From: Betaproteobacteria bacterium UKL13-2
GTDB taxonomy: Bacteria; Pseudomonadota; Gammaproteobacteria; Burkholderiales; Usitatibacteraceae
NCBI GenBank assembly: GCA_001602455.1
Contig: CP012157.1
Coordinates: 615,733 to 679,732 of the forward strand
DNA: 64,000 bases
Direction: 5' to 3'
Positions 25,999-34,707 of this stretch are shown in pieces (positions within the stretch are counted from its first letter, which is position 1; every line of letters begins with the position of its first letter). Below the pieces are notes generated by a model. The model was given only the letters and a program-made list of their open reading frames with translations, did not search any database and was not told the origin of the DNA. Position numbers and translations under genes: made by a program.

Positions 25999-27051
25999 AT
26001 GACGAAATTCGCGCAACCAGTGATTCGATGGCAAAAAAATAGCGGCCGACATGATCTGCCCTGGCAGAATACCCGCGACCCCTACCGCATTTGGGTGTCA
26101 GAAATCATGTTGCAGCAGACCCAAGTCAGTGCGGTCATCGGCTACTACGCGAAGTTCATGCAGCGGTTCCCAGATATTGCCACCCTGGCGGCGGCGTCAG
26201 CCGACGATGTGATGCGGTACTGGGCGGGGCTGGGCTATTACGCCCGCGCGCGAAACTTACATCGAGCGGCACAGGTGATTCAAGCCAAATTTGAGGGCGA
26301 GTTTCCGAAGACGTACGACGAGGTATGGGCATTGCCAGGAATCGGACGTTCAACAGCCGCCGCAATTTGTGCGTTTGCATATCGCGAGCCGCGAGCGATT
26401 CTCGATGGCAACGTCAAACGAGTATTTGCGCGGCATTTCGGCATAGAGGGCGACGTTCGTTCAAAAGCGATTGAAGATGCGATGTGGCTGATCGCGGACC
26501 GTGAAGTGCCAAAGAAAGACATCGAATCATATACGCAAGGTTTGATGGACTTAGGCGCAACGCTGTGTACGCGCAGTTCGCCGAGCTGCTTGCTCTGTCC
26601 ATTACGTGCAACCTGTGTGGCATTCAATGAGGGGCGCGTCGCGCAATTGCCTGGCAAGAGTCCAAAGAAAGAAACGCCGCACCGACAGACGCGTATGTTA
26701 GTCATGATCTTGGCCAATGAAGTGCTGATTGAGCGGCGACCGCCCACTGGGATTTGGGGCGGTCTGTGGTCGCTGCCAGAGGTCGCCTTAGACGAAGACG
26801 CGATTGGTGTGGCAAAAAACAAGTATGCCGTTGTGTTGGTGAAGGGACGTCGGCCACGCCCCATGCCGGAAGTTGAGCACGGCTTTACGCATTACTCGCT
26901 TACCATTTATCCGGTCGAGATTGCAGTGGCCAAGCGCGGTATCGCGTGTGAAGAGCGAGGCCGCCTATGGTTGAATCTGTCGGATGTTGCAGGTGCAGCG
27001 TTGCCTGCGCCAGTTAAAAAAATACTGCGCACTCTAAAAGGAAACTTCTAA
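25999..27051 (+). CDS. mutY: A/G-specific adenine glycosylase MutY
   Basis: 350 residues from ATG at 25999 (MTKFAQPVIRWQ is the usual MutY opening; an ATG at 25981 is also in frame). Helix-hairpin-helix LPGIGRSTAAAI, catalytic glutamate in SEIMLQQTQV (near 35) and aspartate in ILDGNVKRV (near 136). The iron-sulfur cysteines are spaced C-x6-C-x2-C-x5-C at 190, 197, 200 and 206. A C-terminal Nudix-like domain (ERRPPTGIWGGLWSLPE) reads 8-oxoguanine. MutY removes adenine mispaired with 8-oxoguanine. Its TAA stop lies inside the left end of the repeat element at 27045. Confidence 0.97.
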   Translation: MTKFAQPVIRWQKNSGRHDLPWQNTRDPYRIWVSEIMLQQTQVSAVIGYYAKFMQRFPDIATLAAASADDVMRYWAGLGYYARARNLHRAAQVIQAKFEGEFPKTYDEVWALPGIGRSTAAAICAFAYREPRAILDGNVKRVFARHFGIEGDVRSKAIEDAMWLIADREVPKKDIESYTQGLMDLGATLCTRSSPSCLLCPLRATCVAFNEGRVAQLPGKSPKKETPHRQTRMLVMILANEVLIERRPPTGIWGGLWSLPEVALDEDAIGVAKNKYAVVLVKGRRPRPMPEVEHGFTHYSLTIYPVEIAVAKRGIACEERGRLWLNLSDVAGAALPAPVKKILRTLKGNF

Positions 27052-27168
27052 AAACCTACTGCGCGGGCGAATCTGTCAGCTCCCGCGTGTGTCAAATTCG
27101 TCGCCGTACACTGGGTACGTGTCCGCTCCTCACTGCCAACTTCACCCGCTCGCGACGGTTTTTAGAAG
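27045..27168. repeat. 124-bp element with exact 12-bp terminal inverted repeats
   Basis: Ends are CTTCTAAAAACC (27045-27056) and GGTTTTTAGAAG (27157-27168); similarity continues inward imperfectly for about 20 bp. A related half element occurs at 53694-53750, where a CACCCGCC/TACCCGCC box sits exactly 25 bases before GCTTCTA, the same spacing as on the reverse strand at 27162-27201. There is no coding frame in it. It looks like a small non-autonomous dispersed repeat. Confidence 0.7.
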
Positions 27169-27294
27169 CTCCCAAATCGGTAAAGTGTCCATTCGGCGGG
27201 TGTTTTCAGACATTTTCGCCCCAAACTGCCCGCCGATATTGGACTTTTCGTTTCAACTTGTTCACTGAATGAGGGCGTGTCGAGCGAATGAATT

Positions 27295-27350
27295 GAGAAG
27301 CGAGAAGCGAGAAGCGAGAAGCGAGAAGTGAGAAGTGAGAAGTGAGAAGT
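27295..27350 (+). repeat. 7-bp tandem repeat, 8 units
   Basis: Four units of GAGAAGC are followed by four of GAGAAGT without interruption. It lies in the 350-bp gap between the convergent mutY and rapZ genes. No gene or terminator could be recognised in the remainder of that gap apart from the 124-bp element. The clean C-to-T switch halfway shows two rounds of unit amplification. Confidence 0.95.
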
Positions 27351-27401
27351 GAGCGTGGGCGGCGATGCGGTATCAGGATGCAAGCGATGTCTTCGCACGC
27401 G

Positions 27402-28235
27402 CTACGCGAGGTCACGATGCCGCACCAACACTTGCTGGCTGGTGCGGAAGCGCTGCGCGAGACTTTCTGCGATGTAGACCGAGCGGTGCTGTCCGCCGGT
27501 GCATCCAATAGCGATCGTAATGGCGGCGCGATGGTCGCGGATGAACGACGGCAACCATCGAGAAATGAAGCCGGCAAGGTCATCGGTAAATTTTGCGACC
27601 TCGGCATCGGCCTGCAAAAATCCAATCACTGCCTCGTCACGCCCGGTGAGTGGACGCAGTGCTGGATCGTAAAACGGATTCGGTAGAAACCGCGCATCAA
27701 ACACCATATCCGCGTCAATTGGGATGCCATGCTTAAAACCGAATGATTGAAGCGTAATTGAGATGTGACTACGGTCCAGTTTGAGCCAATCCTTGATCCA
27801 TGCTCTGAGCCGGTTAGCATTCACATCCGATGTGTCCATGCGGTGGCCGAACTCAGCAACGTCAGACAATAACCGCCGCTCCTCGGCGATGCACGCATCG
27901 ACGCCACCGGTGATTTGTTCTGCGAGCGGGTGTGGACGCCTTGTCTCTGAAAAGCGCCTTGTAATCGCCTCGTTGCTCGCTTCGATGAACAGCAGCCGAC
28001 AATCGATGTTATCTGCCTGTAACCGACTCACCAACGCTGGAAGAGAGCCCACCGATTCGCCCGTGCGCACGTCGATTGCAACGGCCACCTGCTTCACGCC
28101 GCGCAGCTCCGTGAGCAGACTGGACACCATCGCAACGGGCAGGTTGTCCACCGCAAAGTAGCCGGCATCCTCAAGCGCCTTGAGGGCAACGCTTTTGCCT
28201 GAACCAGAGTATCCGCTGACAAGAACGAGCTTCAT
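27402..28235 (-). CDS. rapZ: RNase adapter protein / nucleotide-binding protein RapZ
   Basis: 277 residues. Walker A GYSGSGKSVAL at 8-18, DNLPVAM, VAIDVRTGESVGSLP, and the C-terminal RNA-binding region with IGCTGGQHRSVYIAESLA. RapZ binds small RNAs that control GlmS and recruits RNase E in enterobacteria; in betaproteobacteria it sits with the nitrogen PTS genes as here. It starts 8 bp after the stop of hprK and is the last gene of the lpt-rpoN-PTS run. Confidence 0.97.
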   Translation of the reverse strand: MKLVLVSGYSGSGKSVALKALEDAGYFAVDNLPVAMVSSLLTELRGVKQVAVAIDVRTGESVGSLPALVSRLQADNIDCRLLFIEASNEAITRRFSETRRPHPLAEQITGGVDACIAEERRLLSDVAEFGHRMDTSDVNANRLRAWIKDWLKLDRSHISITLQSFGFKHGIPIDADMVFDARFLPNPFYDPALRPLTGRDEAVIGFLQADAEVAKFTDDLAGFISRWLPSFIRDHRAAITIAIGCTGGQHRSVYIAESLAQRFRTSQQVLVRHRDLA

Positions 28236-28243
28236 CGTGGTCG

Positions 28244-29281
28244 CTATTCAGGGCCGAAGGTATCGAATGCTGAGGTCGCATCTTCCGCCGCACGGTCGAT
28301 CCTTGTTAGCCCGTCTGATCGAGATTGCGCGTTGCTGACATCAGCTTGTTCCCGCATCGCTGCTTCGTGGCGGTCGAGAAAATCTCTGGTCGAATCGTAG
28401 CCACGCGTTTGAAGAATGTAGTGTCGTACAGCCGCTTCTACGAGTACGGCGAGGTTGCGACCCGCGACCACCGCCAGCGTCACCGTCGAAATTTCAACGC
28501 CCAAAATGGCCGTTGTGCTCGATTTTGTTTGTAGGCGATCAAGTCCCTGAAAATATTCTTTTGTGGGGCGCTCAAGGTGGACAATCAGGCGAAGTGTTTT
28601 CCGAGGGCGAACCGCAGTTTCACCAAAGATCGCTCGGATATTCAATACCCCAATGCCGCGCACTTCAAGAAAGTCTCTCAACAGCGGTGGACAGCGACCC
28701 TGAATGGTTTCGGGGCCGACTTGATACAGTTCAACGGCGTCGTCGGCGACGAGACCTGCACCGCGAGAGATGAGTTCGAGTGCCAATTCGCTTTTGCCGA
28801 TTTGCGAATCGCCAGTGATCAGAATTCCGAATCCCAGCACATCCAAAAATACGCCGTGAGACGTCGTAATCTCGGATAACTCGCGCTGTAGATATGGTCG
28901 CAGCAGGTTGACGAAAACCCGACTCTTCTTTAGCGACAGGAAAAGCGGCGTCCCATATTCATCGGCAGCATCAACAAGGTAGGTTGGCGCGTCTGCTCCA
29001 TCGCACAAGAAAATCGCGAGCGTTTCATTGGTACAAAGCGCTTTTAGGCTTGCGGTCCGCTCTGCGGCCTCAAGATTGTCAAGGTACTCAATGTCGGAAA
29101 CACCGAGCGCCTGAATCAGAATAGGATGAATGAGGTTTAGATGTCCGACGAGACCTACGCCAGGACGATTGAGCGCGTCGTGATTGAGTAGTCGTGACGC
29201 ACCCTTGTGGCCACCAACCCACGTTAGGGAAAGCTTGTCCCGCCTGTCGTCAAACAGCCGCTGTACGCTGAGCTGCGGCAT
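28244..29281 (-). CDS. hprK: HPr kinase/phosphorylase
   Basis: 345 residues. Walker A in GDSQIGKSELALELISRG near 155, the acidic VADDAVELY that follows, and the family signature LEVRGIGVLNIRAIFG. HprK adds and removes phosphate on a serine of HPr, linking the PTS to energy state. In proteobacteria it accompanies a nitrogen-type PTS used for regulation, not sugar import. Its start overlaps the end of ptsN by 32 bp, in a different frame. HPr and enzyme I genes are not in the window. Confidence 0.96.
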   Translation of the reverse strand: MPQLSVQRLFDDRRDKLSLTWVGGHKGASRLLNHDALNRPGVGLVGHLNLIHPILIQALGVSDIEYLDNLEAAERTASLKALCTNETLAIFLCDGADAPTYLVDAADEYGTPLFLSLKKSRVFVNLLRPYLQRELSEITTSHGVFLDVLGFGILITGDSQIGKSELALELISRGAGLVADDAVELYQVGPETIQGRCPPLLRDFLEVRGIGVLNIRAIFGETAVRPRKTLRLIVHLERPTKEYFQGLDRLQTKSSTTAILGVEISTVTLAVVAGRNLAVLVEAAVRHYILQTRGYDSTRDFLDRHEAAMREQADVSNAQSRSDGLTRIDRAAEDATSAFDTFGPE

Positions 29282-29753
29282 CGCTGGAGCCTAATGTTGA
29301 ACCATATATCAGCATATCGTGTGCTCGCGATTGATCCGGCTCGTCTAGCAGCGCTTGGCGCAGTGTGGCGTCGCTAAAGACCTGCGCGAGTTCGGAAAGT
29401 AGATTCAAGTGCTGCTCGGTCGCATGCTCTGGCACCAGTATCGCGAACACCAACCGCACAGCCTCGCCATCGGGGGATTCAAATGGAACCCCGTCTTTTG
29501 TGCGAATGAAAACAGCAAGTGTATCGCGCAGGCTTTTGATGCGACCGTGCGGAATGGCGACACCATGCCCGAGGCCAGTCGACCCAAGTTTTTCACGCGC
29601 AAACAAGGCGTCAAAAACGGCGGCACGCGAAATCTTGTTCTCGTTTTCGAACAGGAGTCCAATTTGCTCAAACAACCGCTTTTTGCTGGAGACGTCGAGG
29701 TCGAGCAGAACGTGGGAGATGGGAAGAAGCTTGGCGAAAGTTGCGAATGGCAT
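29250..29753 (-). CDS. ptsN: nitrogen-regulatory PTS EIIA protein
   Basis: 167 residues, one EIIA domain. The phosphorylated histidine is in GLGHGVAIPHGRIK near residue 73, and VRLVFAILVPEHATEQHLNLLSELA is a typical later stretch. PtsN takes phosphate from HPr and regulates potassium transport and other processes. The last 32 bp overlap hprK. About 150 bp upstream is a strong hairpin ending the hpf transcript, so ptsN may have its own promoter in that gap. Confidence 0.96.
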   Translation of the reverse strand: MPFATFAKLLPISHVLLDLDVSSKKRLFEQIGLLFENENKISRAAVFDALFAREKLGSTGLGHGVAIPHGRIKSLRDTLAVFIRTKDGVPFESPDGEAVRLVFAILVPEHATEQHLNLLSELAQVFSDATLRQALLDEPDQSRAHDMLIYGSTLGSSDAAAQRTAAV

Positions 29754-29900
29754 GGAACGCGATCAGCTTTAGTGCGATGCGGTATTTTACGCCGTGATCA
29801 ATCCGCAGGTAGCGCGGACCAATATCTTGATTGCGGCGTATTGGATGAATTGGTTGAATTTCTCGACGTCGATCCGATTCTGTAGGGCGCTTAAAACAGT

Positions 29901-29935
29901 AACGCCCGTTAACTAAATTTAATTTAACGGGCGTT
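29901..29935 (-). terminator. perfect 12-bp hairpin downstream of hpf
   Basis: Arms AACGCCCGTTAA and TTAACGGGCGTT are separated by an 11-base AT-rich loop. It lies 24 bp after the hpf stop. A run of T follows on the plus strand (TTTT) and ACTGTTTTAA on the minus strand, so it may stop transcription from either side. It splits the lpt-rpoN-hpf unit from ptsN-hprK-rapZ, perhaps only in part. Confidence 0.8.
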
Positions 29936-29958
29936 TTAATGCGGAAGCTGCGGTAGGG

Positions 29959-30285
29959 CTACGAATCAAGCGCGATCCGCTTAGGCGCTTCGGCGAGGTG
30001 TTTGCGCTTAATTTTTTCTTTGTGCTTGACGATTTGGCGGTCAAGCTTGTCGACCAAGAGGTCAATGGCCGCGTACATATCCGCATCGGCAGATTCAACA
30101 AAAATGTCTTTCCCTGAAAGGTGTACATTGGCCTCGATCTTTTGTCGTAGCTTCTCGACTGAAAGGATCATATTCACGTCGATGACGTGATCAAAATGGC
30201 GGTTGATTCGGGTCATCTTTGCGGCAACGTAATCACGCATCGATGGCGTGATTTCGAGGTGATGGCCTGTCATGTGCAAGTTCAT
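29959..30285 (-). CDS. hpf: ribosome hibernation promoting factor, short form
   Basis: 108 residues from ATG at 30285. That start has AGGAG 8 bases upstream; the longer frame to 30303 begins at TTG and includes the ribosome site, so it is rejected. The protein has the HPF/YfiA fold (HMTGHHLEITPSMRDYV, KMTRINRHFDHVIDVN, LRQKIEANVHLSGKDIFVES, DMYAAIDLLVDKLDRQIVKH). The short form lacks the dimerising C-terminal domain. HPF binds the 30S decoding site and helps form inactive 100S ribosomes. Its position after rpoN is standard. A 17-bp palindrome is found in its leader. Confidence 0.96.
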   Translation of the reverse strand: MNLHMTGHHLEITPSMRDYVAAKMTRINRHFDHVIDVNMILSVEKLRQKIEANVHLSGKDIFVESADADMYAAIDLLVDKLDRQIVKHKEKIKRKHLAEAPKRIALDS

Positions 30286-30305
30286 ATGCCTATCTCCTAT
30301 CAAAT

Positions 30306-30322
30306 GGGCACATCATGTGCCC
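30306..30322. promoter_or_regulatory. 17-bp palindrome in the hpf leader
   Basis: GGGCACA-TCA-TGTGCCC is a perfect 7-bp inverted repeat with a 3-base loop, 20 bp before the hpf start and next to its ribosome site. A second hairpin (CATCCC, loop, GGGATG) lies at 30331-30348. Either may be an operator or an mRNA structure controlling hpf translation. Confidence 0.5.
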
Positions 30323-30452
30323 GGTTTAATCATCCCTGATCCGGGATGCAACAAAGCGTATGTTGGAGTCAAGATACGCCCATTCGGTTCACCGTGCAAC
30401 CAGAAAAAGGCTGTGAAACCGTGACAGTTCTGGTCATTGACGAAGGATCAGG

Positions 30453-31985
30453 CTATAGGGACTTGCGCAAGTTTGCGGGCTGAATGTGGAGTGCCTCACG
30501 GTACTTTGCAATCGTCCGACGGGCGACAATAATGCCTTGGTTAGACAAAAGATCAGCAATTTTGTTATCTGACAATGGCTTACGTCGATCTTCTGCATCA
30601 ACCAATTGTTTAATCAATGCACGTATGGCTGTCGCTGAGCACGCGCCCCCCGCCTCGGTGGCAACGCTTGATCCAAAAAAGTACTTCAATTCAAAAATAC
30701 CGCGTGGAGTGAGCATGTACTTTTGTGTGGTGACACGAGAAACGGTAGATTCATGGAGGCCGACTTGGTCGGCGATCTCACGCAGGATAAGTGGCCGCAT
30801 CGCCACCTCGCCATGATCAAAAAAGTGTCGCTGATTTTCTACGATGGCCTCAGTGACTTTTAGAATCGTTTCAAAGCGTTGCTGAATGTTCTTAATCAGC
30901 CAGCGAGCTTCTTGCAACTGTCCCGCAAGATTTTTTCCGCTGGTATCCCGGCTCTTTTGAACAAGTTCAGCGTAAAACTGATTGACTTGGAGTTTAGGCA
31001 TTGCCGCCTTATTGAGCATCGCCCGCCAATGGCCACGGACTTTTTTAACGACGACATCAGGAATGACATATCGCGTGTCGCCCTGCCCAAATCGACGGCC
31101 AGGCTTGGGGTCGAGTGACACAATGAGCGCTCGTGTTGCACGCAGAGTGTCGTCAGTGATGTGAAGCAATCGCTTGAGTTTCGAGAAGTCGTGCTGGCCC
31201 AATGTTTCCAGATAGTCAGCGACGAGCGCACGAGCGGTAGCCAGGTGCGGCGTTGACGGCGGTCGCTGGTCAAGCTGCAATTGCAAACACTCCGCGAGTG
31301 AACGCGCACCCACGCCAGTCGGTTCCAGATGTTGAACATGGTGTAACGCTACTGTGAGATCGCTCTGCAATGACTCAATGGCGTCATCTGCGTCTGCGGT
31401 ATAGATAAGTTCGTCTCCGGTTGCCGCAAGTAATTCGACAAGATCGCTAAGTTCGTGGGTGAGGTAACCGTCATCGTCTAAATACGTAATGACAAATGCG
31501 GCCATCTGACGGTCACGTTCGGATAGTGGTGTCAGTCCAAGCTGGTTCAATAGATGTTGCTGAAGCGAAATGGTCGCGTTCGCGGCAGATGCATATTCGT
31601 CGCGGTCTACACGGTCGCCGTCGTCGTTCCCGCTCGAGTTTGAGGTGCTTGCGGTATCGGCGAAGCTGCGCGAAAAATCGTTGCTATCGAATTCGAGTTC
31701 GCGTGCATCAGGAGCCTCGTTGGCAAGCTGTGTCGCTGGCATGTCTGCGTTCGCGTAGCCAGAAACTTGGCCGCTGTCGGACCCCGAAAGCATTCTTACC
31801 TCCCCCTGAGAGGTGTCGTCGTTGGTTTCGTGTTCTTCTCGCTCAAGCAGCGGATTCTCCAACAGGAATTTTTCCAGCTCTTGATTCAACTCGACCGTCG
31901 ATAGCTGTAGCAGTTTGATCGACTGCTGTAATTGCGGTGTCAGTGCGAGATGTTGAGAGAGCTTGAGGTGAAGCGAGGCCTTCAT
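30453..31985 (-). CDS. rpoN: RNA polymerase sigma-54 factor
   Basis: 510 residues. Region I (SLHLKLSQHLALTPQLQQSI, KLLQLSTVELNQELEKFLLE) activates enhancer response, an acidic region II follows, and the C-terminus holds the core-binding and DNA-binding parts (LREIADQVGLHESTVSRVTT) and the RpoN box ARRTIAKYREAL near the end. Sigma-54 reads -24/-12 promoters with AAA+ activators. No such activator gene is in the window. It follows lptB by 9 bp and precedes hpf, the common betaproteobacterial order. Confidence 0.98.
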   Translation of the reverse strand: MKASLHLKLSQHLALTPQLQQSIKLLQLSTVELNQELEKFLLENPLLEREEHETNDDTSQGEVRMLSGSDSGQVSGYANADMPATQLANEAPDARELEFDSNDFSRSFADTASTSNSSGNDDGDRVDRDEYASAANATISLQQHLLNQLGLTPLSERDRQMAAFVITYLDDDGYLTHELSDLVELLAATGDELIYTADADDAIESLQSDLTVALHHVQHLEPTGVGARSLAECLQLQLDQRPPSTPHLATARALVADYLETLGQHDFSKLKRLLHITDDTLRATRALIVSLDPKPGRRFGQGDTRYVIPDVVVKKVRGHWRAMLNKAAMPKLQVNQFYAELVQKSRDTSGKNLAGQLQEARWLIKNIQQRFETILKVTEAIVENQRHFFDHGEVAMRPLILREIADQVGLHESTVSRVTTQKYMLTPRGIFELKYFFGSSVATEAGGACSATAIRALIKQLVDAEDRRKPLSDNKIADLLSNQGIIVARRTIAKYREALHIQPANLRKSL

Positions 31986-31994
31986 GATTGCAAG

Positions 31995-32780
31995 TTAGAG
32001 CCGGAAGTTTTCACCTAGATAGACCTTGCGGACCGTTTCATCGGCCACAATTTCGGCAGGCTTACCCATCGCAAGTACGCGTCCTTGATTGATGATGTAA
32101 GCATGATCGCAAATACCAAGTGTTTCTCTGACGTTGTGATCTGTAATCAGCACGCCAATTCCTCGGCCCTTGAGGAATTTAATGATCTCTTGAATATCGA
32201 TCACAGCAATCGGATCTACACCCGCAAAAGGTTCATCGAGCAATACGAATCGCGGTTCGACGGCGAGCGCCCGGGCGATCTCGACGCGACGACGCTCCCC
32301 GCCTGACAGGCTAACGGCAGGATTGTTTCTTAAATGGCTGATGTGCAACTCATCTAGCAAGGAGTCGCGTTTTTTGGCGATTTCTGCATCGCTCAGCCCG
32401 CGCAGTTCGAGTACGGCTTGAATGTTTTCGGCAACGGTGAGTTTGCGGAAGATGGATGCTTCCTGTGGAAGGTATGCGACACCCAAACGAGAGCGCTCGT
32501 AGATGGCGAGTGAAGACATCTCTTTGCCATCGATTTGGATTTCTCCACCATCGACGGGAACGAGCCCGACGATCATGTAAAAGCAGGTTGTTTTGCCCGC
32601 GCCATTGGGCCCCAGCAAACCGACGACTTCGCCACTTTTCACTTCGAGCGAAACATCATGTACGACGACGCGTTTTTTGTAGGCTTTGCGTAAATGCGCC
32701 GCGCGCAATACGCTGACTTTGGCCGTCGTGTCGACTTCAGTTTGTAACGGAACGGCCAGAAAATCGCGCGGGGCGTTCAT
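31995..32780 (-). CDS. lptB: LPS export ABC transporter ATP-binding protein LptB
   Basis: 261 residues. Walker [17 protein letters not shown] near 55, signature motif [16 protein letters not shown], and Walker [17 protein letters not shown]. It has an extra 20 residues at the N-terminus compared with the shortest LptB. LptB drives LptF and LptG to move lipopolysaccharide from the inner membrane onto the LptC-LptA bridge. It starts 3 bp after the lptA stop. Confidence 0.97.
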   Translation of the reverse strand: MNAPRDFLAVPLQTEVDTTAKVSVLRAAHLRKAYKKRVVVHDVSLEVKSGEVVGLLGPNGAGKTTCFYMIVGLVPVDGGEIQIDGKEMSSLAIYERSRLGVAYLPQEASIFRKLTVAENIQAVLELRGLSDAEIAKKRDSLLDELHISHLRNNPAVSLSGGERRRVEIARALAVEPRFVLLDEPFAGVDPIAVIDIQEIIKFLKGRGIGVLITDHNVRETLGICDHAYIINQGRVLAMGKPAEIVADETVRKVYLGENFRL

Positions 32781-32782
32781 GC

Positions 32783-33370
32783 TTATTTTGTCACCGGCGT
32801 GTTGGACTTCGCCGCTTCTTTGGTTGCCTCGGCACGCGGCGCAATCTCCATTCGCACACGGCCGTTGGCGCTAGGCGCTTGGCCTTTCGGATCGTTCTTG
32901 GCGTCGGGCGCGCGGCCCAGTGCCTTGATGACGTCTGTCAGCGAGTTGTAGTAAATGTATTCGCCGCTTAACTCATCCGTTCCGTTTTTAAGCTTTGCGC
33001 GAGAAAACAGTTTGATCGTGTTGGCTTTATCGTCAAACTCCGCACGATCGGCTGTTCCCTCCATAAAGTCATTCATACCTTCTCGTTTTTCGCGGAAGAA
33101 AATTTGCCCACCAGCCTTTGCAAATAGCTGGGCGAAGATGTAATCCTGAGCATCACGCTTTACGATCATACGATCCGCAGTGATGCGCATAGTCCCCTGC
33201 TCGAGCACCACGTCGCCTTCGATTGTGAGTAGATTCGTCGACTGATCGAGCATATTGCTCGCCGCCTCGATCTTGATCGGCTTTGTACGGTCGGCTTTTT
33301 CGCCCAAGACGGCACCAGAGTAGATTGCGGCGCAAATTGAGGCGGGGATGATCAAATATTTGAGGTTCAT
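32783..33370 (-). CDS. lptA: LPS transport periplasmic protein LptA
   Basis: 195 residues from ATG at 33370 (GAGAG upstream; a longer frame begins at TTG 33376). Signal peptide [21 protein letters not shown], then an OstA-like domain ([40 protein letters not shown]). LptA forms the periplasmic bridge that carries lipopolysaccharide to the outer membrane. A C-terminal tail rich in charged residues ([17 protein letters not shown]) is not needed for the fold. Confidence 0.94.
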   Translation of the reverse strand: MNLKYLIIPASICAAIYSGAVLGEKADRTKPIKIEAASNMLDQSTNLLTIEGDVVLEQGTMRITADRMIVKRDAQDYIFAQLFAKAGGQIFFREKREGMNDFMEGTADRAEFDDKANTIKLFSRAKLKNGTDELSGEYIYYNSLTDVIKALGRAPDAKNDPKGQAPSANGRVRMEIAPRAEATKEAAKSNTPVTK

Positions 33371-33380
33371 GATCAATCTC

Positions 33381-33950
33381 TCATCTTCCAGAGGTTAGCG
33401 TTGCACGCATGTTGGACATTTGCAAGGTCTGAGTCTTGTTGTTGAGTTCGAAGCTGGCTGCCGTCATCACGCCTTGCCGGCTTTCAATGACGACACCTTC
33501 CTTGGAGAAGGTCGTATTTTTTTCAGGCAGTACCGTGAGGCGCGGCGTGCTTAGCGTCATGGCTGGCGAGCGACCAAATTCGCTTGAGTCCACGACTACC
33601 CCGCCTTCCATCACAACCTCATCTCCGCCAGACAATAGACGTGCAATGGGCGACTTCGCCACTAGATTCGGCTGGCCTGGCGCTGTTGAGCTGAATACCA
33701 CTTGCTCGAGTCGGGAGGAGTCGTCAGCCGGGTAATGTGTCATCGTGTTTGCGGTCAACACATACTGCACGTCGCCAGTCGGCGAGAGTTTCCTGGCGAC
33801 AAAACGCTCGACAATAACGTCCGGGTCGTTTCGGCCTGGCTCACGCCCGCGGGTCGCTTCTGTCCCGACATATCGCGATAACCAAGTGGTCAGTGCAAGA
33901 AGCAAGACCAGTACGCCGAGCGGGAGTAAGGGCAGCGAGCGACCGTTCAT
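33381..33950 (-). CDS. lptC: LPS export protein LptC
   Basis: 189 residues. One N-terminal membrane anchor (LPLLPLGVLVLLLALTTWLS) and an LptC domain (RKLSPTGDVQYVLTANTMTH, VMEGGVVVDSSE). LptC links the LptBFG pump to LptA. In most betaproteobacteria kdsC precedes it; here the gene upstream on the same strand is gspJ, whose stop overlaps the lptC start by ATGA. Confidence 0.93.
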   Translation of the reverse strand: MNGRSLPLLPLGVLVLLLALTTWLSRYVGTEATRGREPGRNDPDVIVERFVARKLSPTGDVQYVLTANTMTHYPADDSSRLEQVVFSSTAPGQPNLVAKSPIARLLSGGDEVVMEGGVVVDSSEFGRSPAMTLSTPRLTVLPEKNTTFSKEGVVIESRQGVMTAASFELNNKTQTLQMSNMRATLTSGR

Positions 33951-34603
33951 TTCATGAGCTCTGAAATGGGCGGCGGCGGAATGGTTCGGTCTTGAATTGC
34001 GACCACAATGCTATTAGCGGGATCACCATATCTTAGCTCGACGGCCTTGGGTAATGGCGACTCAAGACCCGTATTGTGGCTTGGAATGCTGGATGCGTTT
34101 ACCGGCCAGCGCTCCTGCCAAGTCCCGACTTCGTCAAGGTAGAAAAACCGTCCGTTGCTACCGCGCCAGCGGGCGAGAACAGCCGGCGCACCGCTTTCGC
34201 GTCGTAGGCGAAGTTCACTTTCGCCCGTTTCGGTGCTGAAACCAATGTCGAAAAAATATGGCATCGGGCCGTGCGCGACCGAATTTGGAACCGCGATTGA
34301 AAGTCCAGCAATGCTAGTCGGTTGGCCGATGAGTGGGGTTAGCTCGACCTTCGTATTGCCGACTCTAGGGGGCAAGACGGTGAGGCCAATGGTTTCGCGA
34401 AACCACGCGAGCCGCATGGCTTGGTCACGGGTGTTTGCGGTTTGTGTGGCACCTTGATCCGCGACGCGAATCGCTTGCGCGACCCCTGACACTAAAATTC
34501 CGGCTACCATGAAAAAAAGCGCCATCGCGGTCAGTATTTCGAGAAGAGTGAAGCCAGTCTGGTGGCGGATTAGGTGTCTGGCTGGACCCCGCGCAGCACG
34601 CAT
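33947..34603 (-). CDS. gspJ: type II secretion minor pseudopilin GspJ
   Basis: About 218 residues from ATG at 34603, which gives a 17-residue leader before the prepilin site TG/FTLLEILTAMALFFMV. A longer frame back to 34684 would leave almost no room for the promoter of the divergent gspK. The globular part (RLRRESGAPAVLARWRGSNG, RFFYLDEVGTWQERWP, KAVELRYGD) fits GspJ. The last bases overlap lptC by ATGA, so gspJ is translationally coupled to an LPS export gene and points away from the rest of the gsp cluster. Confidence 0.8.
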   Translation of the reverse strand: MRAARGPARHLIRHQTGFTLLEILTAMALFFMVAGILVSGVAQAIRVADQGATQTANTRDQAMRLAWFRETIGLTVLPPRVGNTKVELTPLIGQPTSIAGLSIAVPNSVAHGPMPYFFDIGFSTETGESELRLRRESGAPAVLARWRGSNGRFFYLDEVGTWQERWPVNASSIPSHNTGLESPLPKAVELRYGDPANSIVVAIQDRTIPPPPISELMK

Positions 34604-34707
34604 TGAGTCGATAACGCCGAACGAATACCGCTCGATCCCCGACGGCAGGAGGGCGGAATTTGGCGGGTAGGACATATCTAACACAGGCTCTAGTATGATT
34701 CTTGCTT

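Noticed and set aside
27295-27350. Short tandem repeat as a possible CRISPR array
   Set aside because: Units are 7 bp with no spacers; the same holds for the arrays at 42577 and 47801. No cas gene is in the window.
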